A DNA stretch of 51,853 nucleotides from positions 1 to 51,853 of the forward strand of contig JANXMN010000236.1 of NCBI GenBank assembly GCA_025354605.1. The letters are read 5' to 3'. Shown here in pieces: positions 1 through 8,072 of this stretch. Made by a program: the position numbers and the translations under genes. Source of the DNA: Hymenobacter sp. (GTDB lineage Bacteria; Bacteroidota; Bacteroidia; Cytophagales; Hymenobacteraceae). The notes below the pieces were generated by a model, which had not been told where the DNA came from, searched no databases, and saw nothing but the letters and a program-made list of their open reading frames with translations. How positions within the stretch are numbered: position 1 is the first letter of the stretch; each line of letters opens with the position of its first letter.

Positions 1-10
1 ATTTCGACCG

Positions 11-1129
11 CTACTCATAGCGCCTGCCCTTCCACACCACCGCCCCGCCCCGGAGCTGGAACACCAGCATGGCCACGGTCAACGCCAGCGTGTAGAGCTC
101 GAAGAGTGGCAGCAGCGCCCAGCGCAGGCGCAGGCCGGCCCGGCGGTGGGCAGCGGCGGCCAGCGTGCCCTGCACCAGCACTTTCGCCCCCCAGCAGCCC
201 AATGCTACGGCCGGCCCACCAAGCAGCCCCACGGCCGCCAGGGCCGGCCAGAAACCACTGAAAAACAGCAGCTCCAGCCGCAGCCGCCGTGGTAGGTCCG
301 CCACCCCGCGCAGCCAACGCTGCCGCTGCCGCAGCAAGGTAGCCCAGGTGAACATGGGCAGCGAATCGGCCCGGATATCAGCCTGAAATACCTGCCGGAA
401 CCCGAACCCTACCGCCAGCACCGCCCGGAAAAGCGCAAAGTCTTCGGTTACGGAAAAGGGCAGGGCCTCATAGCCGCCGGTGGCCTCGTAGGCGGCGCGG
501 GTCACGAGCATGTTGTTGCCCATGGCCGTCACGGGCCGGCCCAGGTCACTCACCACCTGCACCATGCTCAACGACAGCAGCCAGTCGATGCCCTGCAGCT
601 GATGAAACCACCGGGGCCCGCCTACCGCCGTGATGCCTGTAACGGTGCCCACCGCCGGCGCGGTGTGCGCCAGCAACCCGGTTATCCAGGTGGCGGGCAG
701 GCTGATGTCGGCATCGGTGATGAAGTAGTGGTCGGTAGAGGCCACCCGGGCCAGGTGGGCCAGCACGTTGGCCTTGCCCCGCGCCGCGCCCAAACTGCCA
801 ACAATGGGCACCACCCGAAACTGCCCGCCAAAGCCCCGCATGGCCGTTTCCGCCGCTGCCGCCGTGCCATCGGTGCTGCCGTCGTCGCCCACGAGCACCT
901 CCAGCAGCCCGGCCGGATAGCGCAAGGCGCGCAGGCTGGCCAGACAGCGCGGCAGGGCAGCCGCCTCGTCACGGGCCGCAATCAGAATGCTCACGCGCGG
1001 CAGGGGCGCGGGCAGCGGCAGCGCGGCAGCGGCCCCACGCCGACGGGCGAAGCGGCCGGCCGTGTAGGCCATGCCCAGCAGCCACAGCGTCAGGTAAACC
1101 AGCAGCCCTTTCAGCAGCAGCCCGCTCAT
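11..1129 (-). CDS. membrane GT2 glycosyltransferase
   Basis: Likely transfers sugar from a nucleotide-sugar to a lipid or polysaccharide acceptor at the inner membrane. The 372-residue protein has an N-terminal membrane helix (about residues 5-24) and a GT-A domain from about residue 45. Visible motifs are VSILIAARDE, GDDGSTDGT, the metal-binding TDAD, an ED pair in SVTEDFALF, and the QRQRW acceptor/processivity-type motif. About two to three C-terminal helices follow. It ends in WKGRRY, a tail resembling that of the second GT2 in this window (13199-14455). Its ATG overlaps the end of the upstream deacetylase gene by 4 nt, so the two are probably translationally coupled. Family is clear; the sugar and product are unknown. 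Confidence 0.9.
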   Translation of the reverse strand: MSGLLLKGLLVYLTLWLLGMAYTAGRFARRRGAAAALPLPAPLPRVSILIAARDEAAALPRCLASLRALRYPAGLLEVLVGDDGSTDGTAAAAETAMRGFGGQFRVVPIVGSLGAARGKANVLAHLARVASTDHYFITDADISLPATWITGLLAHTAPAVGTVTGITAVGGPRWFHQLQGIDWLLSLSMVQVVSDLGRPVTAMGNNMLVTRAAYEATGGYEALPFSVTEDFALFRAVLAVGFGFRQVFQADIRADSLPMFTWATLLRQRQRWLRGVADLPRRLRLELLFFSGFWPALAAVGLLGGPAVALGCWGAKVLVQGTLAAAAHRRAGLRLRWALLPLFELYTLALTVAMLVFQLRGGAVVWKGRRYE

Positions 1130-1821
1130 AAGGCAGCAAACTGAAAGCCCTGCGCCGCCAGATGCGCCAGCAGACGCGGCAGCACGTAGCGCAGCCGGGG
1201 GCCGGCCTTCTGGCTATCGTGAAAAACGACCACGTCACCGGCCCGCACGGCTTCTACAGTGAAGCGCAGGCAGTCTTCGGGGCGCAGGCCGGAGTCGTAG
1301 TCGCGCGTCAGCACCGACCACATAATTACCCGGTAGTCGGGCGGCAAAGCCCGCAGCAACGGCCAGGTGAGTCTGCCATAGGGCGGCCGGAACAAGGGTT
1401 TTCCCGGCGCTTGGGCTTGGTCCGTGGGCAGCAAAGGGGCCAACAGGGCATCCAGGGTGCGCTCGCACGCCGCCACTTCGGCCAGGTAAGCGGGGCGGGC
1501 AGTGGCCCAGGCGCTGCGGTGGTGCTGGGTATGGTTGCCAAGGCGGTGGCCGGCGGCCAAAGCGGCGCGGGCAATTTCGGGGTAGCGCAGCAGGTTTTCG
1601 CCCACGCAGAAAAACGTCGCCTTCGCCTCGTGAAGCGCCAACTGTTCCAGCACCCAGGGGGTTTCGTCGGGCACGGGGCCGTCGTCGAAGGTGAGGTACA
1701 CCAGTGGGATGCCGGTGGACGTAGCAGCGGGGCCGCACCATTCGCAGCCGGGCAGCAGCGTGTGCAGCAAGCGAGGCGGGCGGGTCAGCAAAGCCGCGTC
1801 GAGCCGGGCACGCATGAGCAT
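1126..1821 (-). CDS. polysaccharide deacetylase (NodB/CE4 family)
   Basis: Probably removes N- or O-acetyl groups from a sugar polymer or lipid-linked sugar. The 231-residue protein carries the CE4 motifs in order: TFDDGP (catalytic base and metal Asp), GNHTQHH (the H-x3-H metal site), FRPPYGR, and a late VVFHDS. Size fits a single-domain CE4 enzyme. No clear signal peptide is visible, so it may act in the cytoplasm or be tethered through partners. It overlaps the downstream GT2 by 4 nt and the upstream unknown gene by 1 nt, so these three genes form one coupled unit. Family assignment is strong; the substrate is inferred only from context. Confidence 0.92.
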   Translation of the reverse strand: MLMRARLDAALLTRPPRLLHTLLPGCEWCGPAATSTGIPLVYLTFDDGPVPDETPWVLEQLALHEAKATFFCVGENLLRYPEIARAALAAGHRLGNHTQHHRSAWATARPAYLAEVAACERTLDALLAPLLPTDQAQAPGKPLFRPPYGRLTWPLLRALPPDYRVIMWSVLTRDYDSGLRPEDCLRFTVEAVRAGDVVVFHDSQKAGPRLRYVLPRLLAHLAAQGFQFAAL

Positions 1822-2366
1822 CAGGAGCGCACGATGCGCATGAAAGGCACGTTGGAATTGGGCTGCGGCCCAAGCACGCCGGCCAGGGCTTCAAGGAAGG
1901 CTTCGGCGGTGTTGGGGCGGCCGCCGGCGGGGCCCCGGCCCAGGTGGCGGTGGTGCTCGCCGGCCCATTCGCCCACCACGGTGGGGGTGCCGGCGGGGCC
2001 GCTCAGGCCCAACGTAGCTTCCAGGGTGAAGTAGCGGGGGCGGGTTTCCTCGGCTTCGGTTTCGGCAGGCTCGTCGTCTTCCTCATACACCAGGGCCGAA
2101 AAATGGGCCTCCATCGTGGCCTGGGGCGCGGGCAGGTGAAACAGCGCCGTGGTGCGACCGGCCACTTCGTGCCAGGTCAGGCGCAGGCCTTTGGGGTTCA
2201 CGCGGTCGGCGGGGGCGACGTTTTCGGCCGCCTTGTCCCACACGTACAGCAGCAGTTCGCGCGCCAGGTAGGGGTCGCTCAGCTCGCGGCGCACCGAGGC
2301 CGGGCGGCGCCAGGCCAGCTGCGGCAGCAGTACGTGGGTGAAGTTGTAGGGGTGCAGTCGGGCCAT
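1821..2366 (-). CDS. conserved protein of unknown function, first gene of the GT2/deacetylase unit
   Basis: I do not recognise a family in this 181-residue protein. It is soluble, with an acidic stretch in the middle (EEDDEPAETEAEE) and a Gly/Pro-rich segment before the C-terminus. There are no membrane segments or signal peptide. The ORF track starts at a TTG, but the ATG four codons later (2366) sits just behind a good -7 box (TACCTTTG on the minus strand) and is preferred. Its stop overlaps the start of the deacetylase gene by 1 nt, so it is co-translated with the deacetylase and GT2 and probably serves the same polysaccharide pathway. Confidence 0.75.
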   Translation of the reverse strand: MARLHPYNFTHVLLPQLAWRRPASVRRELSDPYLARELLLYVWDKAAENVAPADRVNPKGLRLTWHEVAGRTTALFHLPAPQATMEAHFSALVYEEDDEPAETEAEETRPRYFTLEATLGLSGPAGTPTVVGEWAGEHHRHLGRGPAGGRPNTAEAFLEALAGVLGPQPNSNVPFMRIVRS

Positions 2367-2376
2367 ATCGGGGCAC

Positions 2377-2384
2377 AAAGGTAA
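2377..2384 (-). promoter_or_regulatory. Bacteroidota -7 promoter box for the 2366-11 operon
   Basis: TACCTTTG on the minus strand matches the Bacteroidota -7 consensus TAnnTTTG. It lies about 10 nt before the ATG at 2366, so the mRNA would have almost no leader. No clear TTTG -33 box is seen at the expected spacing, so the call rests on one box. Confidence 0.45.
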
Positions 2385-2415
2385 GCGGGGGGTAGGTGTT
2401 GGGAGTTAAAAGAAA

Positions 2416-2513
2416 CGTCATGCTGCATGTAGTGAAGCATCTCTACCGCGCAACGCAATCCAACCAATTGGCTTACGAATGCGACAAAGTGCTTTACTAC
2501 GTACAGCATGGCG
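2416..2513. repeat. degenerate imperfect palindrome (GTCATGCTG family)
   Basis: Two arms of about 28 nt (2416-2443 and 2486-2513) are inverted copies with about six differences, mostly transitions. They sit between two genes of the polysaccharide locus. The outer sequence starts with cgtcatgctg and resembles the better-preserved palindrome at 49812-49914 (cgtcatgccgag). It looks like an aged copy of the same dispersed element and may also act as a terminator for the minus-strand gene upstream (3671-2535). Confidence 0.6.
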
Positions 2514-2534
2514 TTTTCATTGCCCCGAATGCCC

Positions 2535-3671
2535 CTACCCTGCCACTGCCGCCAGCACCGCCTGCCACAGCACCTCCGCGCTCGTGGCCCACGAAAACCG
2601 GGACAGATTTTCGTGGCCCCGTGCCACCAGCGCAGCCCGAAGCGCCGGCTCCTGCCACAGGCGACGCAGACCGGCCGCAATACTGCCCACCTCGTGCGGG
2701 TCGACCAGCAGGGCGCCCCCCTCGCCCGCCACCTCGGGCATGGAGCTGAGGTTGCTGGTGAGCACCGGACAGCCGCTGGCCTGTGCTTCGACAATGGGAA
2801 TGCCGAAACCTTCGAAATAGGGCACGTACACCGTAGCAAGGGCCGCCGCGTACAGTTCGGCCAGCTCGGCATCGCTCACCCGGCCGGTGAACTGTACGGC
2901 TTCGGGGTAGCGCATCTGCTGGTAGGCTTCGAGAATGGGACCGGACTTCCAGGCTTTGCGGCCCACGATGAGCAGCCGCGCCGCCTCGGTGCCGGGGGCG
3001 ACCTTAAAGGCATCGAAGGCCCGCAGCAGCTGCCCCAGGTTCTTGCGCGGCTGAAGTGCTCCCACAAACAGAAAATACGGCTGCCCGCCGGCAAATCGCT
3101 GCCGCACAGCGGTCTGTGCTTCGGCCGGCAGGGGCCGAAACCCTTCGGACGGAGCATTGTAGGCCACGCTGATTTTGGCCGAGGCAATGTCGTAAGTCTG
3201 CACGATGTCGGCTTTCGTGGCTTCCGATACGGCCACCAGCCGCTCGGAAGCGCGGGCGAAGCGCGGAACAAAGAAGTGGTAGTATTTGCGTTGCAGCAGG
3301 CCCACGTCGAGCGGGAAATGCTCGAAGGCCAGGTCGTGCAGCACCGTCACGCGGGGCACGCGGGTATTGAGCGTCGTAAAGCCGTCGGGGCTAAGGAAAG
3401 CCGCCGGCCGGTGCCGGGCCAGCCAGGCCGCCACCGCCCCCTCGAACCAGGCCACGAACAGCAGCGGGTGCCGGGCGGGGGGCCGCAGCACGTGCGGCAC
3501 CACGTTCGGCCCAAACAGATAGCGCGTATCAAAAGCTCGGTCGAACAGAAAGTGAAACGTCACCTCCGGGTGCTGAACCACCAGTTCCCGCAGCGTTTCG
3601 TGGGTGAAGCGCCCGATGCCTTCGAGGTGCCCGCCGGGCAGCAAAAAGCGGGTATTGACGGCAACGTGCAT
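2535..3671 (-). CDS. GT4-type glycosyltransferase
   Basis: Retaining glycosyltransferase of 378 residues with a two-Rossmann GT-B layout. The N-terminal half starts MHVAVNTRFLLPGG with a glycine-rich loop. The C-terminal half has FVGALQPRKN and the family E-x7-E nucleotide-sugar site in EGFGIPIVEA, followed by GCPVLTSNLSS. The ORF track begins at a TTG two codons earlier. The ATG at 3671 directly follows an AT-rich leader and is preferred. It lies downstream of the flippase gene on the same strand, separated by about 120 nt of AT-rich repeat. The role is presumably addition of one sugar to the exported polysaccharide or O-unit; the donor is unknown. Confidence 0.9.
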   Translation of the reverse strand: MHVAVNTRFLLPGGHLEGIGRFTHETLRELVVQHPEVTFHFLFDRAFDTRYLFGPNVVPHVLRPPARHPLLFVAWFEGAVAAWLARHRPAAFLSPDGFTTLNTRVPRVTVLHDLAFEHFPLDVGLLQRKYYHFFVPRFARASERLVAVSEATKADIVQTYDIASAKISVAYNAPSEGFRPLPAEAQTAVRQRFAGGQPYFLFVGALQPRKNLGQLLRAFDAFKVAPGTEAARLLIVGRKAWKSGPILEAYQQMRYPEAVQFTGRVSDAELAELYAAALATVYVPYFEGFGIPIVEAQASGCPVLTSNLSSMPEVAGEGGALLVDPHEVGSIAAGLRRLWQEPALRAALVARGHENLSRFSWATSAEVLWQAVLAAVAG

Positions 3672-3806
3672 TTTCAATTAACAATTAACAATGAGCAATT
3701 AACAATGAGAAGTGAGCAAAAGCGCGGGCAGAAGCAGGTTGAAGCAGCACGCTGTTCGGGCTCAGTAATGCCTTGTAATCAGCTGCTTGCTCTTTGTTAA
3801 TTGCTA
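3672..3806. repeat. AT-rich repeat leader between GT4 and flippase
   Basis: This gap is strikingly AT-rich in a GC-rich window. It contains three near-copies of caattaacaat and is bounded by inverted copies of gcaattaacaa (about 3700) and ttgttaattgc (about 3796). On the minus strand it forms the immediate leader of the GT4 gene (ttaattgttaattgaaaATG). It resembles the leader sequences at 27353-27513 and 31045-31075. It is probably a mobile palindromic element that now serves as a 5' untranslated region. Confidence 0.5.
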
Positions 3807-5182
3807 ATCCGTTTCCCCGGCAGCAGCTGCGCAATTTCCTTGCGCTGCACCAAGCCCGTACCCAGCACCACCAGCCCAAACACGACTGCCATGAGGCCGG
3901 CTTCTACCCACCAGCGCAGGTACAGCCCGTATTGCAGCCCAAACCATACGCCGCATAGCAACCCAAAAGCCAGCAGCAGCCGCGCCAGCAGCTGCGCCGG
4001 GATGCCCACGCCGGTGCGCCGAGCCACCAGCACTACGTAGCCCACCGAGACGGCCGCCGCGCATACAAGGGTATCAACCGCGGCGGCCACGGCCCCGAAT
4101 TTCGGCAGGAAAACCAGGTTCAGCCCAATGTTGAGCCCGATGCTGGCCGCTACCAGCCAGCCCACGGCGCGTTCGTGGTTGGTGCTGGTGAGCAGGGTAC
4201 TGTAAATGGCAAAGAACCCATGGACCAGCACGTTAACGAACAGAACTTTCAGGCAGAGCGTCATGCGTGCCACTTCAACCGGGCTGCTGTGCTTGAATTG
4301 CCAGAACACCACCTCGCCCCGAAACAGCACGAAGGCCACGATGAAGAGCAGCGGCAGCGTGACGACCCGCTGCCCGAAGCGTAGCAGCTCGCGCTGGGCC
4401 CCGGCATCGCGCACCACGCTGGCAAAGCGGGCAAAAAACAGCGGCAGCACCGTCCAGGCGTACATCATCACGGCGTCGACCCAGCGGTAGGCACCGGCAT
4501 AGTAGCCGGCCTCGGTGCGCGAGGCCAGCCGTTCCAGCATCACCATGTCCACTCGCTCATTCACGCCGTAGAGCAGCGTCATCAACGCAAAGGGCAGGCT
4601 GGCACGCAGGGCCGTGCGGGCCACCGGCCACCGCCAGCGGTAGCGGATGCGGCCGAAAAACCGCGTCATCAGCCCGTAGGTGAGGGCCGTGGTGAAAACA
4701 ATGGCCGCCAGCCGGGCGCCTACGTAGCGCGGCAGCGTCAGGCCCAGCGGAATAAGCACCAGCAAGGCCCCCAGCAGCAGAAATTTCTCGACCACCGACA
4801 GCACGGCATCGGTGTTGAATTTCTGGTGGGCCTGCAGCGTGCCCCGCAGAAACTGCCCGTACTGGGTCAGCACCATCACTACGCCCAGCACTGCCAACAG
4901 GCCTAGGTCGGCGCCGCGATAGTGCAGCAGCCAGCCCAGGCCCAGCAGCACGGGCAACACCAGTAGGCAGAGCAGCCCGCGCAGGGGCAGTAGCGTGGGG
5001 AAGGTTTCAGCCAGGAAGCCCGGCTCAGCGGCAACCCGCTGCAGGGCGAAGGGCGTCAGGCCCAGGTCGAGCACGGCGGCTACCACCAGCGCTAGCGCTA
5101 GCTGGGCCGACAGCAGCCCGAACGTGGCGTGTCCGAGCTGGTCCTGCACCAGGTTTTCGACTACTATCCAACCGGGTTTCAC
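3797..5182 (-). CDS. oligosaccharide flippase (Wzx/MATE-type), start uncertain
   Basis: Polytopic membrane protein of at least 461 residues with about 12-14 hydrophobic segments and charged loops. This is typical of Wzx-type flippases that move lipid-linked sugar units across the inner membrane. The track start is a GTG at 5182, but the frame stays open upstream for about 25 codons. That stretch would encode a basic, amphipathic start and the first membrane helix (RIKRFFGNIS then a run of V/L), as expected for this family. No ATG, GTG or TTG exists in that extension. The true start may be a rare ATT/ATC/CTG codon, or a frameshift may separate it from a TTG in another frame. Neighbours are GT4 downstream and divergent Wzz and Wzy genes. 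Confidence 0.85.
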   Translation of the reverse strand: MKPGWIVVENLVQDQLGHATFGLLSAQLALALVVAAVLDLGLTPFALQRVAAEPGFLAETFPTLLPLRGLLCLLVLPVLLGLGWLLHYRGADLGLLAVLGVVMVLTQYGQFLRGTLQAHQKFNTDAVLSVVEKFLLLGALLVLIPLGLTLPRYVGARLAAIVFTTALTYGLMTRFFGRIRYRWRWPVARTALRASLPFALMTLLYGVNERVDMVMLERLASRTEAGYYAGAYRWVDAVMMYAWTVLPLFFARFASVVRDAGAQRELLRFGQRVVTLPLLFIVAFVLFRGEVVFWQFKHSSPVEVARMTLCLKVLFVNVLVHGFFAIYSTLLTSTNHERAVGWLVAASIGLNIGLNLVFLPKFGAVAAAVDTLVCAAAVSVGYVVLVARRTGVGIPAQLLARLLLAFGLLCGVWFGLQYGLYLRWWVEAGLMAVVFGLVVLGTGLVQRKEIAQLLPGKRISN

Positions 5183-5318
5183 CAGCAGGTTGAGCAGGAC
5201 GACGAAGCTGATATTGCCGAAAAAGCGTTTGATGCGAAAGGAAGGCTGAATCCAAAATCAACAAAACCGCGCCCGGCGCGGGGTTGCAAAGCTACGCACC
5301 GCGCCGCGCTGCTCATTT

Positions 5319-5352
5319 TTTGCGCCGGGGCGGCCCCGTGCGGCTATCTTTG
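5319..5352 (+). promoter_or_regulatory. promoter for wzz-like gene
   Basis: TTTG at 5319-5322 and TATCTTTG at 5345-5352 match the Bacteroidota -33/-7 consensus with a 22-nt spacer, slightly long. The start codon of the Wzz-like gene is about 60 nt downstream. The promoter lies between the divergent flippase and Wzz genes. Confidence 0.5.
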
Positions 5353-5418
5353 CCAGCCCTTGCCCGGTGGTATTCCTTTTTTGCTAAGTGCACCCGGCCA
5401 ATGGTCTGATTTCTCTTT

Positions 5419-6501
5419 ATGTCTGCACCTGCATTTTCCCTAGTGGGCCTAGGCCCCATTATCAACCGCTGGAAGTATTTCGTGGCTGGAGCCGTGGTAC
5501 TAGCCGGCATTGTGAGCGTGGTGGTATCCCTGCTCATGCCCAACGTGTACCGCTCCACGGCCGTTTTCATCCCTACCAACCCGCAAACGGCCGACCCTGA
5601 CCGCCTGCTCGACGACAATGCCCAGCAGCGCGTGAAGCTGGAGCTGGGCAGCCGGGCCGAAGACCTGGACCGCGCCATCACCATCGGCGAGTCGCTGCCG
5701 GTGGCCGAATTCATCATCCGGAAATTCAAGCTGCACCAGCATTACAAGTCCGGCGCGCCCGGCAACGACATCGCCGATAACAACGTTCTCAGCGAGTTCA
5801 ACAGCAACCTGAGCCTGACCCACAACGAGCACGATGCCATCGAGCTCACTTTTGCCGACCAGGACAAGCTCCTGGCTGCCGCCATCGCCAACGAGATGGT
5901 ACATGTCATCGACTCGGTGAACCAACAGCTGACGTTCGAAAACCGGCGCACCGTGCTCGACCTCTACCGTCAGCGCTACGAGTATCTGAGCACCACCTTC
6001 GAACGTAGCCGCCGGGAGCTGTACGGTGCCCGCAAGCGCTACGGCGTGTTCGGGCTTGAAATGCAGGGTCGCTATATGGCCAAGCAGATTATCGAAACCG
6101 AAGCGGCTCTGCGCCAAGCCGAGGCCAGCGGCGGCGACGCGGCCGGCCTGCGCCGGGCCCTGCGCGGCCTCACCCGCGCCGACGGCGGCAACCTCATCAA
6201 CCTTGAGAATTGGGTGCGGGGGGCCGACTCGGTGGGCATGTTCTCCTCGCGGGTCAACGACTTGCAAAACCGCCTCATTGCCGCCCGCTCGGCCTTTGAA
6301 TCGGCCGGGCTGAGTCTGAAGGGCCACGTGGCTAGTCTCTACCTGGTGCAGAAGGCGTACCCGGCCACCCGCAAGTTCAAGCCCGTGCGCTCACTCATCG
6401 TGCTGGGCTCGGTGCTGGCCATGTTTGCCCTGTCGGTCATCTTCATTGCCCTCGTCGAGTTGTACCGCTATAACCGCCCCGGACCCGGGCAACCGGCGTG
6501 A
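5419..6501 (+). CDS. Wzz-type polysaccharide chain-length / co-polymerase protein
   Basis: 360-residue inner-membrane protein with the Wzz layout. A short cytoplasmic N-terminus leads into a first helix at about residues 18-38 (VLAGIVSVVVSLL). A long, mostly helical periplasmic domain follows, then a second helix near residues 328-352 and a short basic tail. There is no fused tyrosine-kinase domain, so it resembles O-antigen Wzz or the membrane half of a split capsule co-polymerase. It overlaps the downstream Wzy/WaaL-like gene by 4 nt. The role is inferred as setting polymer length together with that neighbour. Confidence 0.88.
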   Translation: MSAPAFSLVGLGPIINRWKYFVAGAVVLAGIVSVVVSLLMPNVYRSTAVFIPTNPQTADPDRLLDDNAQQRVKLELGSRAEDLDRAITIGESLPVAEFIIRKFKLHQHYKSGAPGNDIADNNVLSEFNSNLSLTHNEHDAIELTFADQDKLLAAAIANEMVHVIDSVNQQLTFENRRTVLDLYRQRYEYLSTTFERSRRELYGARKRYGVFGLEMQGRYMAKQIIETEAALRQAEASGGDAAGLRRALRGLTRADGGNLINLENWVRGADSVGMFSSRVNDLQNRLIAARSAFESAGLSLKGHVASLYLVQKAYPATRKFKPVRSLIVLGSVLAMFALSVIFIALVELYRYNRPGPGQPA

Positions 6502-7973
6502 ACCCACCCCTGAACGAGCGCCTGCCCCGCGCACTGCGTTACCTGGATGGGCCGCAGTGGCTGTTCGTCGGGTTTGTGGGGCTGGTCCTGCTGGGGGGCG
6601 CGCTGGCCGGGTTCCGCCAGCAGCCGGCGCTACTGGCGCCGGGGTTGGTGGTGGTGGGCGGCCTGCTGGCTTTCATCGAGTGGCGCTGGCTGTACTTCGG
6701 GCTGTTTGCCGTACTGCCCTTCTCGCAGGAAATTGGTCTGCTGGGCGGTTTCAGCATGGATGTTCCCTCCGAGCCACTCATGCTGGCTCTCACGGCCTGC
6801 GTGGGGCTGGCGCTGCTGCTGCGGCAGGGGCGGCTGCAAGCGCGCGAGTGGCGGCATCCTTTGCTCCTTATTCTGGCCCTGATGCTGCTGTGGACGGCCC
6901 TTGATGCCGCCTTTTCGGTTGATACCACCAAATCGCTCAAGTACCTGCTGGCCAAGGTGTGGTACCTCACGCCCTTTGTGTTGGGTACGCTGCTGGTGGT
7001 GCGTCGCCCCGGCCAGGCCTGGCGCTTTGCCGCCGTGTACGCGGCCAGCGCCACGCTAAGCGTACTGTACGTGGCCAGCCGGCACGCCACCCGCGGGTTC
7101 AGCTTTGCCGACATCAACTGGGCGCTGCACCCGTTTTTCCGCAACCACGTCATCTATGCCACCATGCTGGCGCTGCTGCTGCCCTGCATCTGGTTTGGGC
7201 GGCGGGCGGCTACTACGCGGGTGGCGCGACTGGGCTGGGGCATCGCGCTGGGCGTGCTGCTATTCGGCCTGCTCACGTCCTACACCCGGGCCTCCATCCT
7301 GTCGGTACCCATCGCGGCGCTGTATTTTCTGGTGCTGCGCCTGCGGCTCACCCGCGTGCTGCTGTTGGTAGTAGCCGTGGCCACCAGCCTCACGGTAAGC
7401 TACTTTGTGGTGGGCGACCGCTACATGGAATACGCGCCCGACTACGAGCATACCGTGTTCAACGGCCAGAACTTCGAGCAGCACCTCGAAGCCACCTATA
7501 AGTTTAAGGACGTGTCGGGCATGGAGCGGGTGTACCGCTGGGTGGCCGCCGCCCGCATGATTGGCGAAAAGCCCTTGGTCGGCAGCGGCGCGGCTACTTT
7601 TTACCCCGAATACAAGCGCTACACGGTCAAGAGCTTCCGCACCTACGTGAGCGCCAACCCCGAAAAATCGACCACCCACAACTACTTCCTGCTGCAGTTG
7701 GCCGAGCAGGGGCTGCCGGGCTTTTTGCTATTTCTCACGCTCATTGCCACGGCCCTGCTACTGGCCGAACGCCTCTACCACCGCGCGTCTGGCCGGCCTG
7801 AGGTACGCCGCGTGGTGCTGGCCGCCACGCTCTCCTTCGTCATCATTGTGTTCCACCTCACCCTCAACGAGCTGGTAGAAGTGGACAAAATTGGGCCGGT
7901 TTTCTTCGTTTGCCTGGCCCTGCTGGTGCGCTGCGAAACCTGGCTGGCCGAGGAAGCCCTTACCGCGACTTGA
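6498..7973 (+). CDS. O-antigen polymerase/ligase-type membrane protein (Wzy/WaaL)
   Basis: 491-residue protein with roughly 11-12 membrane helices and one large periplasmic loop in the second half. The loop ends in THNYFLLQLAEQGLPG, the H-N-x5-E-x-G pattern of the O-antigen ligase/polymerase superfamily. It starts with GTG overlapping the Wzz stop by 4 nt, so translation is probably coupled. With the divergent flippase and glycosyltransferases it completes a Wzy-type assembly line. Sequence reading alone cannot separate polymerase from ligase; coupling to Wzz slightly favours polymerase. Confidence 0.88.
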   Translation: MNPPLNERLPRALRYLDGPQWLFVGFVGLVLLGGALAGFRQQPALLAPGLVVVGGLLAFIEWRWLYFGLFAVLPFSQEIGLLGGFSMDVPSEPLMLALTACVGLALLLRQGRLQAREWRHPLLLILALMLLWTALDAAFSVDTTKSLKYLLAKVWYLTPFVLGTLLVVRRPGQAWRFAAVYAASATLSVLYVASRHATRGFSFADINWALHPFFRNHVIYATMLALLLPCIWFGRRAATTRVARLGWGIALGVLLFGLLTSYTRASILSVPIAALYFLVLRLRLTRVLLLVVAVATSLTVSYFVVGDRYMEYAPDYEHTVFNGQNFEQHLEATYKFKDVSGMERVYRWVAAARMIGEKPLVGSGAATFYPEYKRYTVKSFRTYVSANPEKSTTHNYFLLQLAEQGLPGFLLFLTLIATALLLAERLYHRASGRPEVRRVVLAATLSFVIIVFHLTLNELVEVDKIGPVFFVCLALLVRCETWLAEEALTAT

Positions 7974-7978
7974 GTAGT

Positions 7979-8045
7979 CAGCTTTAGGCTTTAACCGATA
8001 AGCTGCAAGCTGTTTCTCTGCTTAGCCAATAGTCGCTGGTCAGCC
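7979..8045. repeat. dispersed repeat with agctgcaagctg core, copy 1
   Basis: The gap between the convergent Wzy-like and DinB genes contains aagctgcaagctg followed by a tctgcttagcc segment. The same order of words is found at 40534-40609. It is a second copy of one repeat family with small insertions and deletions, and it may fold into a transcription-ending hairpin between the convergent genes. Confidence 0.5.
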
Positions 8046-8072
8046 AATGCGCGGTTGCCAATGGCCAGTGGC

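Noticed and set aside
2508-3800. 430-residue plus-strand ORF opposite the GT4 gene
   Set aside because: Shadow ORF: composition follows third-position GC bias of the GT4 gene on the other strand, and no domain is visible.
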